This document shows positions 26,001 to 42,100 of a stretch of DNA of 64,000 bases, piece by piece. The translations under genes were made by a program, and so were the position numbers. The stretch is from NCBI RefSeq assembly GCF_900324485.2, contig NC_046651.1, positions 8,524,605-8,588,604 of the forward strand, read 5' to 3'. Position 1 is the stretch's first letter, and every line of letters starts with the position of its first letter. The notes beneath the pieces are model-generated. The model had not been told where the DNA came from. It saw only the letters and a program-made list of their open reading frames with translations, and did not search any database. The stretch comes from Mastacembelus armatus (Eukaryota > Chordata > Actinopteri > Synbranchiformes > Mastacembelidae).

Positions 26001-27997
26001 CTCTACATAAAGGGAAATCCAAATATATTACAAATCTTTCAGGTAGAGGATGTGACCAAGAAGTTTAATGCTCTCAAAGAAGCAGAGGATCGAGGCTGGG
26101 TGGAGGAGCACAAGCCCCCACCACAACAACGGAAAGCAGTGAAGGTGGGAATTTAGTTTCATATACAACATTGCACTGATACTTTTTTGTGCAAAGTGGT
26201 GCTGTGTGTGTATATATTTGTGCCATGGTCACTCATAGTACCAACCAAGCCACACATACTTTTTCATTTGTGGTTATTGGTTCTGTAACCAGCATCATGA
26301 GCACCTTTTGTAGGAATCAATCTGCTGAGGAAAGCAGCTTGCCCAGAGGTTTGTTTAACCAATGGATGCCAATGAAACTCAAATTGATAAATCTCTCATC
26401 ATATTGACAGAAACCACCAACTGCAGCTGCTAAGCCAACTGGATCCAAAGCAGCAGCCAAGTCTCGCCTAGCTGCCATAAAAGCAGCCATGAAAGCCAGG
26501 CAGCAGGCAGCCGAGGCAGAGAAAGCAGCAAAGGATGCTGGTAACACTGAGGATAACCTGTGCCACAACCCTCAGGAACCACAACCCCAAGCAGAGGCCC
26601 ATATGTCAGAAAGTCTGGTTTTTGATGGAGGCTTCTTCAGGGTGGAGAGCCCAGCAAAACATTTAGGTGAGAGAAAAAGCCACCGCTTTTCAGATCATGT
26701 GTCAGTTTGCTTCAATGCTTTTGCTTGGTACTTCTGCTTGACGATTTGGCCTAACCCTGTTGTACATACTGTCATGTCTGTCAGTGAGGAGATCCAGCCG
26801 CCTGAGTGCTGCTGTGAATTCTAAATTGGACACACCTACGCCTGTACGTTCAATTCCATCCATTGCTGTAGCTGAGGAGCAAGATAAACCAGCCACAGCC
26901 ATCGATGCTGACTTCCCACTCTCTTCGAGGCTCTCTCTCTCCCCATGTAAAACACCCCCTCCCTCCTCCCAGGCCCCTGAGCCCTCATCGTCTCTGAGTT
27001 TCACATTGTCACCCTGTGCGACTGCCAGCCAGCCTCCCATCCCCTCCACTGCTGCAGTGCACGGCCCTGAGGAGGCCCAAGAGTCTATGTGTCGTACACC
27101 TGACAGCTCAGTGGTTGAGGTAAACAAAACTTTCACTCATGCTGTTTTATTGACAAATCTCAGCCTCACAGGTTGGCATTTACTTAAACACCATTTTCTT
27201 TGGCTAGGCAATGAAGTAATTATTCTCTTAACAACTTTAGGAAATACCTGGTTTGGACTTTGAGCGTTATCTACAACCTTCACAGAGATGCAGCCCGTCA
27301 CCGAGAGGGACAGTTGCCATAGAGACGCTGTCACCCATGGCAATGGATGTAGAGCTGGACAGTCCTGAAGGTCAATATGAGGATCCACTAACTCAACAAG
27401 AACCAGGTATGATTGATACCCATAAGTACTGTGCGTCACTTTGTACTGCTAGGTTTTCACAAGATACTTGGATATTAAAGCTGCAGTAGGCATGTGTGAA
27501 ATTTAAACACTAAATTCAGAATTTGATTAGAATTCTAAATTTTTCTAAATTTTCTGTCAGTCATCAGATATCAAACCTGTATGCTGCAACTTTAAAGTGA
27601 AAATGTTGTGATTGTCTGGTTATAAGGAAGTGACCACACTGAGCTTTATTTAAAGCGATGTTTTAAATCTTTATTGTCTTTGCTCACTCTAACCACAGCT
27701 GGGCATTCGGTGTTAACGCTTCAGTCACCACAGGTCAAAGTTTTTCCATTTTTCATTTCTTTACTTTCAAATATTGATTTTTAAACCCACACTGAGTTAA
27801 TAAGTACACTAATTTAATAAGTATTACTCTAGCCTTGCCATTGCTTTATACTCTTAGTGAATATTTCTTGTGTATTTTTTCAGGTCCAGACAGCAGAGTC
27901 TGCCCTGCTTCTCTTCACCCCAGATGTAAAGGACAGGATACGGCAGTCTGTGTGTCCTAGTGACCTCATGGTGTTCACCCCTCCCTCAAATGCATAG
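23044..27997 (+). CDS. dlgap5: disks large-associated protein 5 (HURP)
   Basis: A mitotic microtubule-binding protein that stabilises kinetochore fibres and acts in the Ran-dependent spindle pathway. Eighteen coding exons: 23044-23281, 23495-23670, 23830-23904, 24007-24046, 24134-24226, 24351-24449, 24563-24637, 24733-24770, 24858-25120, 25277-25447, 25550-25638, 25796-25956, 26043-26144, 26411-26666, 26785-27119, 27241-27406, 27699-27733, 27884-27997. They give about 841 residues (human 846). The basic N-terminus with RRRSQSQKENRER matches the microtubule-binding start of HURP. The GKAP-family core is clear: RTAVGQARLLMKERFNQF, then LVDDCELGRGEKITTCTDL and GFWDMVYFQVEDV. The rest is low-complexity and Ser/Pro/Lys-rich, with an Ala/Lys stretch at about 26460-26540. 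The 24733 acceptor is a NAGNAG. The small middle exons are the least sure. Confidence 0.92.
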
Positions 27998-28637
27998 AGT
28001 TCCTTTATATTTTTGAATATTTACATCTATTGACTGGCTTCCTTACTCACTTTTAAAACATTGAAACATTTGAGATTTATTTTTTAGATTCCTGGTAAAT
28101 AGCTTGTCTAGCCACATTTAATTAAACCTTTGTTTCCTACAAGGAAATGATTGGTACTTTTTTACTCAACATCCACACATCAACTATAAATGCCTTTATT
28201 ACTACTTAAAGGCTATAGGCATCTTCTGTGTTCATCATTCTCTGCTGCTTATACTACTACATTTTTTCATTTTGTCATTCATCAGCCTCCCCTTCTTTCT
28301 GTAACAACAGTACTGAGCACTACACATGTTTGTGGCACAAACATGTCTCAAGGTGGATGATTGGGTAAGAAAACAGCTCACAGTCATGAAAAACAAATGA
28401 AAGTTACAGGGGATGGTGGATGGCATCTGGTGGGAGTGTGTTTGTATTTGCAATACAGAGTGTGTTCTGATATACAGTTTTTAATGAAATGTAAAATCAG
28501 TGATTACACTTGAGTCTGTTCAATTTCAGCTGATGTTGGTTGTTTTGTTCAATGAATAAATCCATTGATAAAGCTGGTGCATCAAACACAGGCTGTAGGC
28601 TGAATTACAAGCTCACTACCTGGCACCTGGTTTGGAC
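27998..28637. other. convergent 3' ends of dlgap5 and rsph10b
   Basis: Plus-strand poly(A) signals for dlgap5 are ATTAAA at 28121-28126 and AATAAA at 28555-28560. The only clear minus-strand signal for rsph10b is at 28195-28200 (TTTATT on the plus strand). If the distal dlgap5 signal is used, the two 3' UTRs overlap by a few hundred bases. No further gene is seen. Confidence 0.5.
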
Positions 28638-33399
<4,762 letters not shown>

Positions 33400-33417
33400 C
33401 ACGTACAAGCTACAATC

Positions 33418-33431
33418 CTTTCCATGGCAAC
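33418..33431 (-). promoter_or_regulatory. RFX X-box at the rsph10b start
   Basis: The minus strand reads GTTGCCATGGAAAG, one base from the ideal RFX X-box GTTGCCATGGAAAC. It lies about 20-30 bp before the ATG of rsph10b. RFX factors with FOXJ1 drive motile-cilia genes through such sites placed close to the start. Confidence 0.75.
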
Positions 33432-33501
33432 GGTGAGGACGCTTACAACTACGGCAGCCTGAATCAGTCAAAAAGGATAAACACATATCGCAACGAATAT
33501 T

Positions 33502-33507
33502 TTTATT
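33502..33507 (-). terminator. poly(A) signal of pms2
   Basis: TTTATT on the plus strand reads AATAAA on the minus strand, about 220 bp after the pms2 stop. This leaves only about 70-90 bp before the rsph10b X-box, so the two genes are nearly abutting in tandem. Confidence 0.55.
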
Positions 33508-33727
33508 TCCCCCATATTTAAAAATAAAAACTATTATTTTGTCATGCAAAATACACCTAAAATCATAGCATATCTTAACAGATATTAAGAAAATCAAAAT
33601 AAAGTGTCAATATACAAGTATCCAAAGTCTATAAACGGACTCCAGTGTATTAGCGTTTCAGCAAAGGTGATGTTTAACAGGAGTAAACCACAGTTATGTA
33701 AAATTCTCAGACAGTTCCTGTCAATGG

Positions 33728-36700
33728 TCAGTCCTGTGAGATAATGTCCAGGTTGGCCAGGTGTCTCATGGTGGGCCTGCCATGAGGACAGTTCCACGGA
33801 TGCTCAATTTCCCCCATGTGAACCACCAGCTTCTTCATCTCACTTCCACTAAGAGCAGTGCCAATCATCACCTGAACACGGATACAAACAAAGACCATGT
33901 GTCAGGAAGCAGTTCTCAATTCAATGTTATTCAAAATTCAGTCCATGTAAAATACTTTCATCGTTGCTATAAACTTACAGATTTTCGACAAGCTCTTGAG
34001 GCAAACATCTGCCTGACTCTGGATGGACGGCACATGACCCCTGGGCTGTCAGTCAGCATGAAGATCAGCTCCTCAATGTCAGCTGGACCGAATGTCCAGT
34101 TCTTGCTGGTGGGCAATGATACCAGCTTAACCCTCTCCATCACCTGAGCTACAGCCCCAACGAAACAAGTTTAGTATTTATAATCATCGACAAATCTGTG
34201 ACAAATACAAGTTGAAACGAGCTAATGTTTAATTGCTCATATAAAAACAGGTAATATGTGCATACCATCCTCATCAATCAGAAATTCAAAGCCATTCTTC
34301 CTGAAAATCTCAATGTTCTCAATGAGTACGTTCTCGCTGATCGCAGTGAGATGAAGCTTCTGAGGGCTGCAACATAAATGAAAAAACACAAATAGATCAC
34401 TAGTAAGAAGATAATTCAAAACCGTCCAATGTAAAAATGCATCTATAGAGTTATATACTTACACTATGAGTTTCTGTCCTTGGAGCACAGTGTGCTGCTG
34501 CAGAATCTCAAAGTTGTATTTCTCATCTGTGGCGTGTTGGTCAATCATAAAGATGTCTGAGGCGAGTTTGGTAATAATGAAGCCCAGGTTAAACTGGCCG
34601 ATGATCTCCATTTCTCTGAACATGTCTTTACTGTAGGGATGAATGAAGGAAAACTTACTGTTCTAGAAATGACATTCCAGAAACCGTTGCTAACAGTCAG
34701 TCGTTACAGGAGTAACATCGTACCTGATCTCCTTCTTGAGTTCCTCCTCTGCACTTTGGTTTTCTCCAGGATTGATCTTGGCCCTGAAGCGTCTGTAGCA
34801 TAGCTTCTCACTGGCCCTCTGCTTCTGCTGGTCCTGTAACCTCCTAATCTTCCCTGCAAGCTCTTGTAGAGAGAACTGGAGAGGCACCGTCCTCCTCTCT
34901 ATACTGACTGCCACATCCACTAAAACAGTTTCGGAGTTGCACTCTGTAGGGGAATCTGGATTCTCTTTCCTAACTCTCTTGGCATTAGGGCTCACAGCAT
35001 CATCCTTGCTCAAAGGGCACAGTTCAGTCTGTAATTCTGGCCCTTCAGGGGGAGTGTAACTATTATCTGATCTTTCTTCAAATGTTTCATTTTTTACACT
35101 GGGTTCATAAGAAGGGGACTCTGGACCAGGACAATGACTATGTGGAGCTGCTGTAGTCAAATCACAAATGGTCACAGCACTGTCTTTTTCATTGTCTGTG
35201 TCACTGCATGATACCCTTCCATATCTGAAACCATCCAGCACTGACCTTCCCACTATGGAGCATTTTGCAAGGTCTCTTGTGGGTTTCAGAGGAGATTCTG
35301 AGTTGCATGTAGGAGGTTTTGCAGAACCCTTAAAAAAAGACTGTAGCGTTTTCTGTGTGGGTCCACCGTTGGCAACTTTTGTCATGCTTGACTTGTTCCC
35401 AGAACTGGGACTGTGATGACTTGAAAAGGCTGCTTTTAGGCCAGCCAGGTTCAGGGATGACTTTGGTCTCTGAATCACTGGTTCCATGTCCTCTCCATCT
35501 TCTGAAACATTCTCGTTAGGATGGGAGATCTGACCCGGTTCAGATGCAAATGTTGTATCTCGAGAAAACACAAGAGGCAGACTGTCAAAATAAAAGCACT
35601 CAAACACATCTTAACAGACTAAATGTAATGACTCATTCTTACTGGTGCTAGGTATGGGTGTGTAGTTTAAGCTGATCTTATTGACTCCAGCCTCATACAT
35701 GTTGATAAGAGAGGTCTTTAAAACAGCCAGCAGGAGCTTCTCCTCCTGAAGGAAAATCTGTCGTTTGTCTGGTGTTACGTTCACATCCACGCACTCTGAA
35801 ATGACACCACACAAACACTCAAACAGTCAAGAAAATCAACAGCGGGTTTCAGAAACTTCATTGTGATTAATGGCAATTTTCTTACCCGAGGCAACAGCTA
35901 TGTTCAGCGCAACAAACGGATACTGATGTCTGTTATACATATGATACACTTCATTCACTACTTTGGTCACCTGCAAGGTGATGACAACCACAGGTTAGGG
36001 GAAAAAGATGAACCATCACTATGATAGTTCCCAAAAGATCCACTGATAATGAAATACCTTGAGGGGATCACATGGCCGGTTGTTAATGAAAAAGAATTGT
36101 CTATCTGTGGCACTTCTCCCAACACCATGATCTCCTCTTGACACAAACCCTGTGATGCTGCCGAAACACAGTTTTCAGTAAAAAAAACAAAAAAACAGTT
36201 TGTATGCAGAGAAGGCATACAGCATAGGCTGTCCATGAAATGGTGCAACTCACATAAAAAGTTGACTGGGAAGATCTGCATCCGTTAGTCCGTATTCTTC
36301 AATGATATTTTCAGAAGGGGATACTTGTTGAAAAGGCACAAGACTCTGTAACTGCAGGATACACAAAAGACATTAAAGCATAGAAAAACAAAATAGCAAA
36401 CCAAATGACCCAACTTGAACAACAGCATTTTTAAGGTTTAGCGATTTTTTTTAACAGTTGGATTTAGAAAATGAAATCAACTCTATAACGAACATGAAGC
36501 TGGAAGCAAAGCGGCTCATTCTACAGCAGATACTGATATTCTGCAGGTTGCAAATAAACAATACAGAAACACAGTGTGTCAACCTGTTTTGGTCCAAATA
36601 CAGCCCCTATGCTGTCTCTCATACTCTGGCTGCCACTGGTGCTGAGGACTGTGCTGCGTTTCCCCTGCCCATTTTGGTTGGAGCAGTTAATACGCACCCC

Positions 36701-38360
36701 TGTAGAAATGATACAGTAGGACTGCAGGACATGTATCATTTTGGCATACTCCTGAAAAGACAGAACAATGTGATATTTGATAGTAAGAATGAATTAACTG
36801 GTCATTTCAAACATTCAACAACTGAGAGAAACTACTGAATATCTATGTGATTTGTAATCAGGATGAAACCTGCAGAAACATCAGAATTCTCCTTTGGTAG
36901 CCGACCTTCTTTATATTGCGCTGGAACTCCTTGTATCGAACAGGCAGGGTGCAGAAGAGCTGCTGCAGACTGACTGTGGTGCCTTGCTGACGGGGATGTG
37001 GTGACTTCTGCACCAGGTGCCCCTTGTGGTCAAATACTAGTTTTGTGCCCACCTGGCTGGACTCATGGCATGTCACCACACTCAGGTCACTGGGACAAGG
37101 AGTTGGAGGGAACTGATGAGGTGACTGCTTATTTAAGTTATGCCCAGAATAAAATTGGCTTTTAAGGTGTCTTACCTCAGAGCACACAAAGAGCTGAGGG
37201 CTTCACCTCTGAAACCAAATGTTTCCACATGGATGAGGTCAGAAAAGTCCTTTAGTTTTGATGTGTGATGCTTCAGTGCTGTGGAAGAGACAGAAGATGT
37301 TTCACTTAACCAAAAGATGAGACTGAACAGGACTAACTCAGTCAACTGACAAAGGTGACACTTACTTAGTCCTTCAAAGTTGGCCTCCTCTACACCTTTG
37401 CCATTGTCTGACACTTCCACTTGTTCAGCTCCATAATCCTTCAGCTTCACATCTGGAAGAAAAAAAAACTCTGTCATCCATCATCTATACCCACTTATTC
37501 CTAATCAGGGTCACATGGATCTGCTGGAGCCTATCCCAGCTCTCTTAGGGTGAAAGGCAGGGGTACACCCTGGACAGGTCCCCAGTCCATCACAGGGCCA
37601 CATAGAGACACACAACCTCACACACTCACACTCACACACACACGCACTCCTGGACTGTGGGAGGAAACCAGAGTACCTGGAGAAAACCCATGCAAGCACA
37701 GGGAGAACATGCAAACTCCACACAGAAAGGCCCCTGCTGGGTTTCAAACCAGGAACCGTCTTGCTGTGAGGCAACAGTGCTAACCATTAAGTTACTGTGA
37801 CCCTTGTCATTTGAACAAAAATAAAACAAAACCTCATTTGAAGACAAAAAAAACTTTCAATTGTAAAACACAATACAGTTGACTCTATTTTTTTTTTTTT
37901 ACCAATGTTGGTGGCTCCTGCATCAATGCTGTTTTCCACCAGTTCTTTGACAGCAGTTGCCAAACTCAGCACCACCTGTCCTGAGCAGATTTGATGCACT
38001 GAGTGCTTGTCAATGGCCTTGATGGTTCCTGGAGATTCAGAGCTGCTGAAGGAAAAAAAAACAAACGCATTCAGTAGCAATGGTGAATAATCAAATCAGT
38101 CTGCTGCATAAATACTGCACCAACAGAAGACATGCCCGGTTGTAGAGTGAATGTGCATTATTCAGGTCACTTTTTTTTTCTTTGAATACATAATTAAACA
38201 AAAACTGGCATATTTTTCTTTAAATGGCTGCAGGTTCAGCTATACGACAAACTGAGGTGTCTGAGGAATAATACCTGTTTAACGTTTATATTTGCATGCT
38301 GCAGTACACATGTCTGCAAGCAAATAAATACAGGAAGCTAACTTACCAAGCATCAGTCAT
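33728..38360 (-). CDS. pms2: mismatch repair endonuclease PMS2
   Basis: The MutL homologue that pairs with MLH1 as MutL-alpha and nicks the discontinuous strand in mismatch repair. Exons in transcript order: 38360-38347, 38045-37903, 37452-37366, 37278-37176, 37089-36906, 36751-36584, 36351-36254, 36157-36058, 35970-35886, 35795-35643, 35558-34724, 34630-34463, 34366-34266, 34148-33979, 33871-33728. They give 850 residues (human 862). GHKL ATPase motifs: [13 protein letters not shown] (E42, N46-like region), VSDNGKGV (D68), [10 protein letters not shown]. The endonuclease metal site DQHATDE lies at about 687-693, with ACRKS near 799 and CPHGRP near 831, all intact. The long exon 11 encodes the unconserved linker. 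Its acceptor, read as CTCGAG|AT at 35559-35560, is the only one that keeps frame; a CAG 25 bases upstream does not. The start MTDACSSESPG replaces MERAESSSTEP. Confidence 0.95.
37490..37803 (-). repeat. SINE with LINE2-like tail, copy B (reverse), in pms2 intron 2
   Basis: The same block order as copies A and C, in reverse orientation, interrupted by a short CA-rich stretch at about 37618-37645. It fills about 70% of pms2 intron 2 (37453-37902) and has a tRNA-like head at the right end ('gtgaggcaacagtgctaaccattaa'). Confidence 0.65.
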
Positions 38361-39175
38361 CCTGAAGGAATGAGTAGTTAATTCAAGATTTGGTAATATG
38401 TCTGATAAAAAAAAAGCCGAGGGAAACCAACTAATATGTTGCCATTAATGCAAATGTAGCTACTTCGTTTTAACTATTAGTGACAACATTTTCAGTGTAG
38501 CCGCTTCACGACGTCACGTTGTAAACACAGAAGTGAGGCCGTGCCGCGCAGAGCGCTCAGGTTGTTGGCGAGAGTCACCCGTGCGCAAAACTGCGCATTT
38601 TGACTTTTACATGTAATAAAACATGTAGAGGTGTAAAACAAACGGGCCCATAAAACGAACACAAAGCACAAGAGTGATAAGAATATCAAAGGAGTAATAT
38701 CGCTGTGCACAAATGATATCAAAGCCGTTGCCTTAAATGTTGTAGAATTTCATCATCAACTCCAAGGGGAGCTTTGTCCAATGTTAGGGATCATGTGCAA
38801 GTACCTCATGTTGCAAAAAACGCATAAACGGCTTTTTGTTGCTGGACCATTAGCACTTATTTGAGGTTGCGTATAGTTTTATATTTTATTAGAACACCAT
38901 AATTATGTTTATTCATACTGCAACTTTAATTAAAAAGCTTTTTTTCCAAGTAGTAATTTCTTGTTATTAGTTCCGTATATTGTGAGACGGTCCCTCCGTG
39001 GCAGTTAAATCATGGCCGTCGGTTGACATGTTGTGGATCAGTATTTGACTTTTGAAGTGTTTTAGCGTTTCATACGATGTAGCGTCAGAGAAACCAGGAT
39101 TTAACGAGTAGTTCAGCGCACAGGTGTACAGATATGGGGTAGCTGTTTTATAATAATTACTTTTCACTAAGAAAA
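38361..39175. promoter_or_regulatory. divergent promoter region of pms2 and eif2ak1
   Basis: pms2 (-) and eif2ak1 (+) start 815 bp apart, head to head. A CRE-like GACGTCA lies near 38509-38516, beside a GC-rich stretch at 38520-38590 with TGCGCA-type NRF-1-like sequence. No coding exon is supported. In mammals, as I recall, pms2 shares its promoter with AIMP2 instead. Confidence 0.45.
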
Positions 39176-42100
39176 ATGTACAGTTCAACAGCTAACAAGG
39201 GACCACGGCTGCGGTCGGGGGAATATTCTGGCAGCGGGGTTTTGGTCCGCCACAGCCCAGCACCCACCAGGACACATGAGGCAGAGAGCAGCCTTAGTCT
39301 CTGCAGTTTGGCGAGCGAAGAAGACGATGAAGTCCAGTTTGACAGTAAGCAGCTTTTTCCCTTATAGTCAAAGTGTCTGTCAAACATTGTGTTAAGGCTT
39401 AGAGACACATTAACTACTTGACACATAACATAGTTTAGATAGAGCTGCCAAAATAAAACGACTGGAGAGACTCAGTATCTTAAACTGGTTATAGTTTGCT
39501 ATTACAAACTAGCAGGGGCGTAGTTAAAGAGTTATGTTCATATGGTACATGTGAACCCCAACGGGACTCTGAGCCCCCTTCACCTCCACGGACTTAAAGG
39601 ACTGAACAGCATGAAAACATTTCTATTTATTTAAACGTATTGTTCCTAGACTGTAGATCATATGATCAAATAGTAATAACAATAACAACAACATAATAAT
39701 AATAGTGATCTTTACTCATAAGCACCTTTCTCATAAGGTAATGTTACATCACAAATTAAAGTAGCAGTGGACAATCAACATGTTAAAATAAGAACATCAT
39801 CAATAAAATCACAACTGCACAACTGAAAACTGAAGTTGACACCGGCACTGTTGCCTCACAGCAAGAAGGTTCCTGGTTTGAAACCCATCATGGGGCCTTT
39901 CTGTGTGGAGTTTGCATGTTCTCCCTGTGCTTGTGTGGGTTTTCTCCAGGTACTCTGGTTTCCTCCCACAGTCCAAAAACATGTATGCCAGGTTGATTGG
40001 TGACTCTAAATTGCCCATAGCAGTGAGTGAGTGTGTGAGGTTGTTGGTCTCTATGTGGCCCTGTGATGGACTGGTGACCTGTCCAGGGTGTACCCCTGCC
40101 TTTCACCCAAAGAGAGCTGGGATAGGCTCCAGCAGATCCCTGTGACCCTGGGTATAGATAATGGAGGGATGGATGTTTGAAGCATTAAGCCAAACTCGGG
40201 GTTACCCTGATGATGTCATTAGGGTTTTTTTCTCAAACCTTAGAGGGCTGCCACAGACACAGAGTAGTAATGTCCATGACAAATAAAGTGACCTTCACAT
40301 GTACATTAGCAGAGGTCCCTTTTATCCTCAATCTTGAACAAATTGACAGTTGACAAGTGAGTTCACATGGGCCAAGCGACATCATATGACTGTAAGATGA
40401 AGTCTACTCATGTGTTCAACAATGAATTGACACTCCACACATCCTGCCTCATGATGAAATATTACTAAAGAGGTCTCATCCCACAGATGAAACAGCACCT
40501 TCTTCTTTTTCTGGCACAGTGAAAAAGTGTCTGAGCTTGGTCATGGTAGGTGGAGGAGGCTGGTGTCCACTGGACCAGGCAGATAAGCATTACTGTTGTG
40601 AACGCCCCCTTATGTATAAACAAGATGAGCTCATTTTTTTTGCCTTGGAGGTGAACAGAATCATAATTACAGCTCTGAAGCCTAATCGGTCACCAAAAGT
40701 GTTTTTACCCAGAAAAATGGACCTAAGAGAAAAAAACATTGTTGATATTATTGCAAAAGTTATTGAAGAAGGTAAGACAGTTGTAATTCTATACATTATT
40801 GTTGAGATATAAGTATTTGATTTTACTGGAAGTTGAACAAAGGTACATTGAATCTAAACTGTGCTATCAAATCCAGTTTGAACCTTTTAAAGGGACATTT
40901 TATTGTAAAAAAAAATGTAAGAACAAAACTGAAAGAAAAACATTGCTTCCTTTTTCTTCATCATAACGTCTTTTTCATGCTCAGCTTCTGACTCAGATAA
41001 TAACCATGAGTTACTGATGAGTGGTAGACATTACCCGTCCATCCAAGAGTTTGCCTCAGCAATCCCCAACCACCTCCTCCTGGGGTCTTTGCTGGAGCAC
41101 CTGTGCTTCGTCTACGAGAGCAATCCAGCACGCTCACGAATGCTGTTCAAAGGTAGGCAGAGGTGTTGCATGTGAATTGATTGCTATGAATAAAATACAC
41201 CTGGAGCGTTATTTCTCTACATGTAAGCTATTTTGAGTTTCATTATTTGTTTGTTGATTTCAAATTTGGTACAAATCATTGTCCCCCTGACAGCCATCGG
41301 CCAGCGTTTAGCAGCCATGAACCTCCTCTCACCTTTGGCCTTAAGTGATGAGTTCAGCACCGTCAGACTCCAGCACAACCGGGCCTTCACTGAGCTGCTC
41401 AATGCTGCCAGCTCCTCATTGTACCCACAGGTAAAACTGCTATAGGTGAAGGAACACCAGTAGTTTTTTTTTTTTTTTTTAATAAACCAGCACAATCCAC
41501 GCCCAGCTTTGTAAACTAACCATTGCTTTTATCATTTATTATGTTTTATGATTTACTTTAACATGCTCTTTTCAGTGTTTATTGCTGTCACGGTATTGCT
41601 GTGTTTTATTTTACAGGGTCTCAGCTCAAACACACACAATCCTGCTGCAAGGTAGGATGTACTTTTTCTAGTAGTTTTGAATGTTTGGTTGCTTCCGAGG
41701 ATTATGTTACATTACATGTTGCTTTTTGCTTTCCTCTAGACCTAAGGAGGGACTGTTTCAGGCTCAGACATCTCGGTATCTTAGCGAGTTTGAAGAAATC
41801 TGTAGACTTGGAAAAGGATCATATGGAAATGTCTTTAAGGTACTGTTGAGTTCCACACTATTTTCCAACAACCCAATCAAGGACGTGAGATGATCAACAC
41901 AGCCATGTTATCGTTGACATTGTTTTGAAGGTTATGAACAAACTGGATGGACAGTATTATGCTGTGAAGAAAATTCTCATCAAAAAAGTCTCTAAGGATG
42001 ACTGTGTAAAGGTGAGCCACCAGTTTTTATACATCAACAGAACATTTTAAGCACAAATAGAGAAATATAATAGACCCACTCACTATAACAAATGTGGTTC

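Noticed and set aside
26702-27136. 144-codon minus-strand frame antisense to dlgap5
   Set aside because: Mirror of a Ser/Pro-rich coding exon; no independent evidence.
35534-35607. Upstream TTTTGACAG acceptor for pms2 exon 11
   Set aside because: Joining here breaks frame with exon 10, while CTCGAG|AT with its own pyrimidine tract restores it.
36458-36838. 126-codon plus-strand frame across pms2 exon 6
   Set aside because: Antisense shadow of the conserved MutL exon.
37511-37847. Open frames resembling a protein '[22 protein letters not shown]'
   Set aside because: The same words appear at 14748-14987 and 39903-40145; they are the translation of a shared SINE body, not a gene.
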